Shown: positions 4,723-5,457 of the stretch, in pieces
Layout of the letters: the number at the start of each line of letters is the position of its first letter
Position numbering within the stretch: position 1 is the first letter of the stretch
Assembly (NCBI GenBank): GCA_023230245.1
Contig: JALNXT010000119.1
Coordinates: 1-5,457, forward strand
Direction of reading: 5' to 3'
Length of the DNA stretch: 5,457 nt
Origin: Candidatus Cloacimonadota bacterium
Lineage (GTDB): Bacteria > Cloacimonadota > Cloacimonadia > Cloacimonadales > Cloacimonadaceae
Made by a program: the position numbers and the translations under genes
Notes under the pieces: generated by a model
What the model saw: the letters and a program-made list of their open reading frames with translations, nothing else
What the model was told of the DNA's origin: nothing
Databases searched by the model: none

Positions 4723-5457
4723 AGTTTCTTAGAGCTGTAACCCGGTAGAATTTCCTGGTAGTGCTGGTTTCGCTCCAAGTATTCAAACTGGTGGTAGTAG
4801 GCGTGAATGGGCCATAAGGCGTATCACCGCTATCTATCTGGTAAGAGGTGGCATTGGCTATATAGTTCCAAGAAAGAGTAACAGTATCTCCCGACACACT
4901 GATCGTAAGCATAGGAGTATCCAGCGTTTGGGGAGCCTGCAGTAAATCTATCTCTAAGGTGCCAGTTCCGCTCAATCCACTTAAAGTAATTGAGGTTTGA
5001 GTAACTGTACTGCTAAAGGTAGAGGCACTGGTTTCCACACTGTTAAACCTGTATAACAGGGTTGCAGGTGCGTAGCCCAAACCAGCATGGTTAAGCACGT
5101 ATGCACCATTGTAGGCGTTGTTATTAGAGCTGGTAATGCTGTAACGGATACCGCCTGTAATTGTGGCTACAGTTACGCTGAAATCGTCGCTGCTGCTTAC
5201 GGTAGGATCTATTGCTACATTGTTATTGGTGTAACCGCTAAGCGCAGGCACTAACACCGTGCTTGCTGCGCCACCAATGGCTGTATTGGCTCCTGTTCCC
5301 ACAACAGTGGCGGTGGTAATGGCTGTAATGGTATTGGAATTAGCCGTTAAATAGCTGCTGTTTTCCGCTCTAACCCGGTAAGTGTATGAAGTTTCGGGGC
5401 TAAGATTGGCAACTCGGGCAGCATTTGTAGTTATCGTCAAATTCTGATAACCTGCAA
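4721..5457 (-). CDS. C-terminal part of a fibronectin-III repeat surface or secreted protein
   Basis: The reading frame is open to the right edge, so the N-terminus lies outside; 244 residues are visible. They begin with the end of one fibronectin type III domain (about 1-48, with LSPETSYTYRVRAEN, the usual L.P.T.Y.YRV.A pattern). A Ser/Thr/Asn-rich, beta-rich region of about 120 residues follows, and a second FnIII-like module ends the protein (about 171-244, with DTVTLSWNYIANATSYQI and the last strand KFYRVTALRN). Cysteine is absent and composition is typical of extracellular adhesive or scaffold proteins. It ends directly on the FnIII strand, without a visible type IX sorting domain, LPxTG anchor or other C-terminal anchor. 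Signal peptide and any enzymatic domain would be upstream and cannot be judged. The TTG at 5440 is an internal Leu codon, not a credible start. Confidence 0.8.
   Translation of the reverse strand, partial: AGYQNLTITTNAARVANLSPETSYTYRVRAENSSYLTANSNTITAITTATVVGTGANTAIGGAASTVLVPALSGYTNNNVAIDPTVSSSDDFSVTVATITGGIRYSITSSNNNAYNGAYVLNHAGLGYAPATLLYRFNSVETSASTFSSTVTQTSITLSGLSGTGTLEIDLLQAPQTLDTPMLTISVSGDTVTLSWNYIANATSYQIDSGDTPYGPFTPTTTSLNTWSETSTTRKFYRVTALRN

Noticed and set aside
1..5457. tRNA, rRNA, transposase or integrase genes
   Set aside because: None was seen on either strand. The left repeat region has no transposase and no paired terminal inverted repeats, so I do not call an insertion sequence.

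Overview
The window looks like a piece of a bacterial chromosome from an anaerobic or microaerobic organism, because its best-defined locus is a ferrous-iron uptake operon. Candidatus Cloacimonadota is my best guess at lineage. The grounds are an exported fibronectin-III-type protein ending in FYRVTALRN without a recognisable type IX sorting domain, a BcerS/YghO-like GNAT protein, and clear sigma70-type TTGACA promoters, which argue against typical Bacteroidota. No marker gene is present, so this assignment is tentative.

Layout. Positions 1-569 are repeat-rich and carry no recognisable family. On the minus strand they hold a possible small gene (517 to 155) with an unusually good ribosome binding site and a terminator-like hairpin at 79-55. 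The middle of this ORF is made of degenerate tandem repeats of about 21 bp. Positions 511-570 form a compact control region for the plus strand: TTGACA, 17 bp, AATATT, then a 15-bp Fur-box-like palindrome over the -10/start-site zone, then a strong ribosome binding site. Positions 570-3493 are an operon of three overlapping plus-strand genes: a Fur-family regulator, the Fe(II) transporter FeoB, and a FeoA-domain protein with an unusual cysteine-containing N-terminal extension. Positions 3495-4616 (minus) encode a GNAT-fold acyltransferase-like protein that converges on feoA with one base between the stop codons. Positions 4617-4720 carry a strong inverted repeat that probably terminates the gene to the right and overlaps a candidate promoter for the acyltransferase gene. 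From 4721 to the right edge (minus) is the C-terminal part of a large secreted or surface protein.

How it may work together (inference): when Fe(II) is plentiful, the Fur protein binds the box in its own promoter and shuts off itself, FeoB and FeoA together. When iron is scarce the operon is expressed, FeoB imports Fe(II) and FeoA modulates FeoB at the membrane. Several details depart from the textbook: Fur keeps one regulatory metal site and lacks the other, FeoB has altered G4 and G5 nucleotide-recognition motifs, and FeoA is encoded downstream of FeoB with a CxCx4C cluster. The acyltransferase and fibronectin-III genes appear unrelated to iron uptake.
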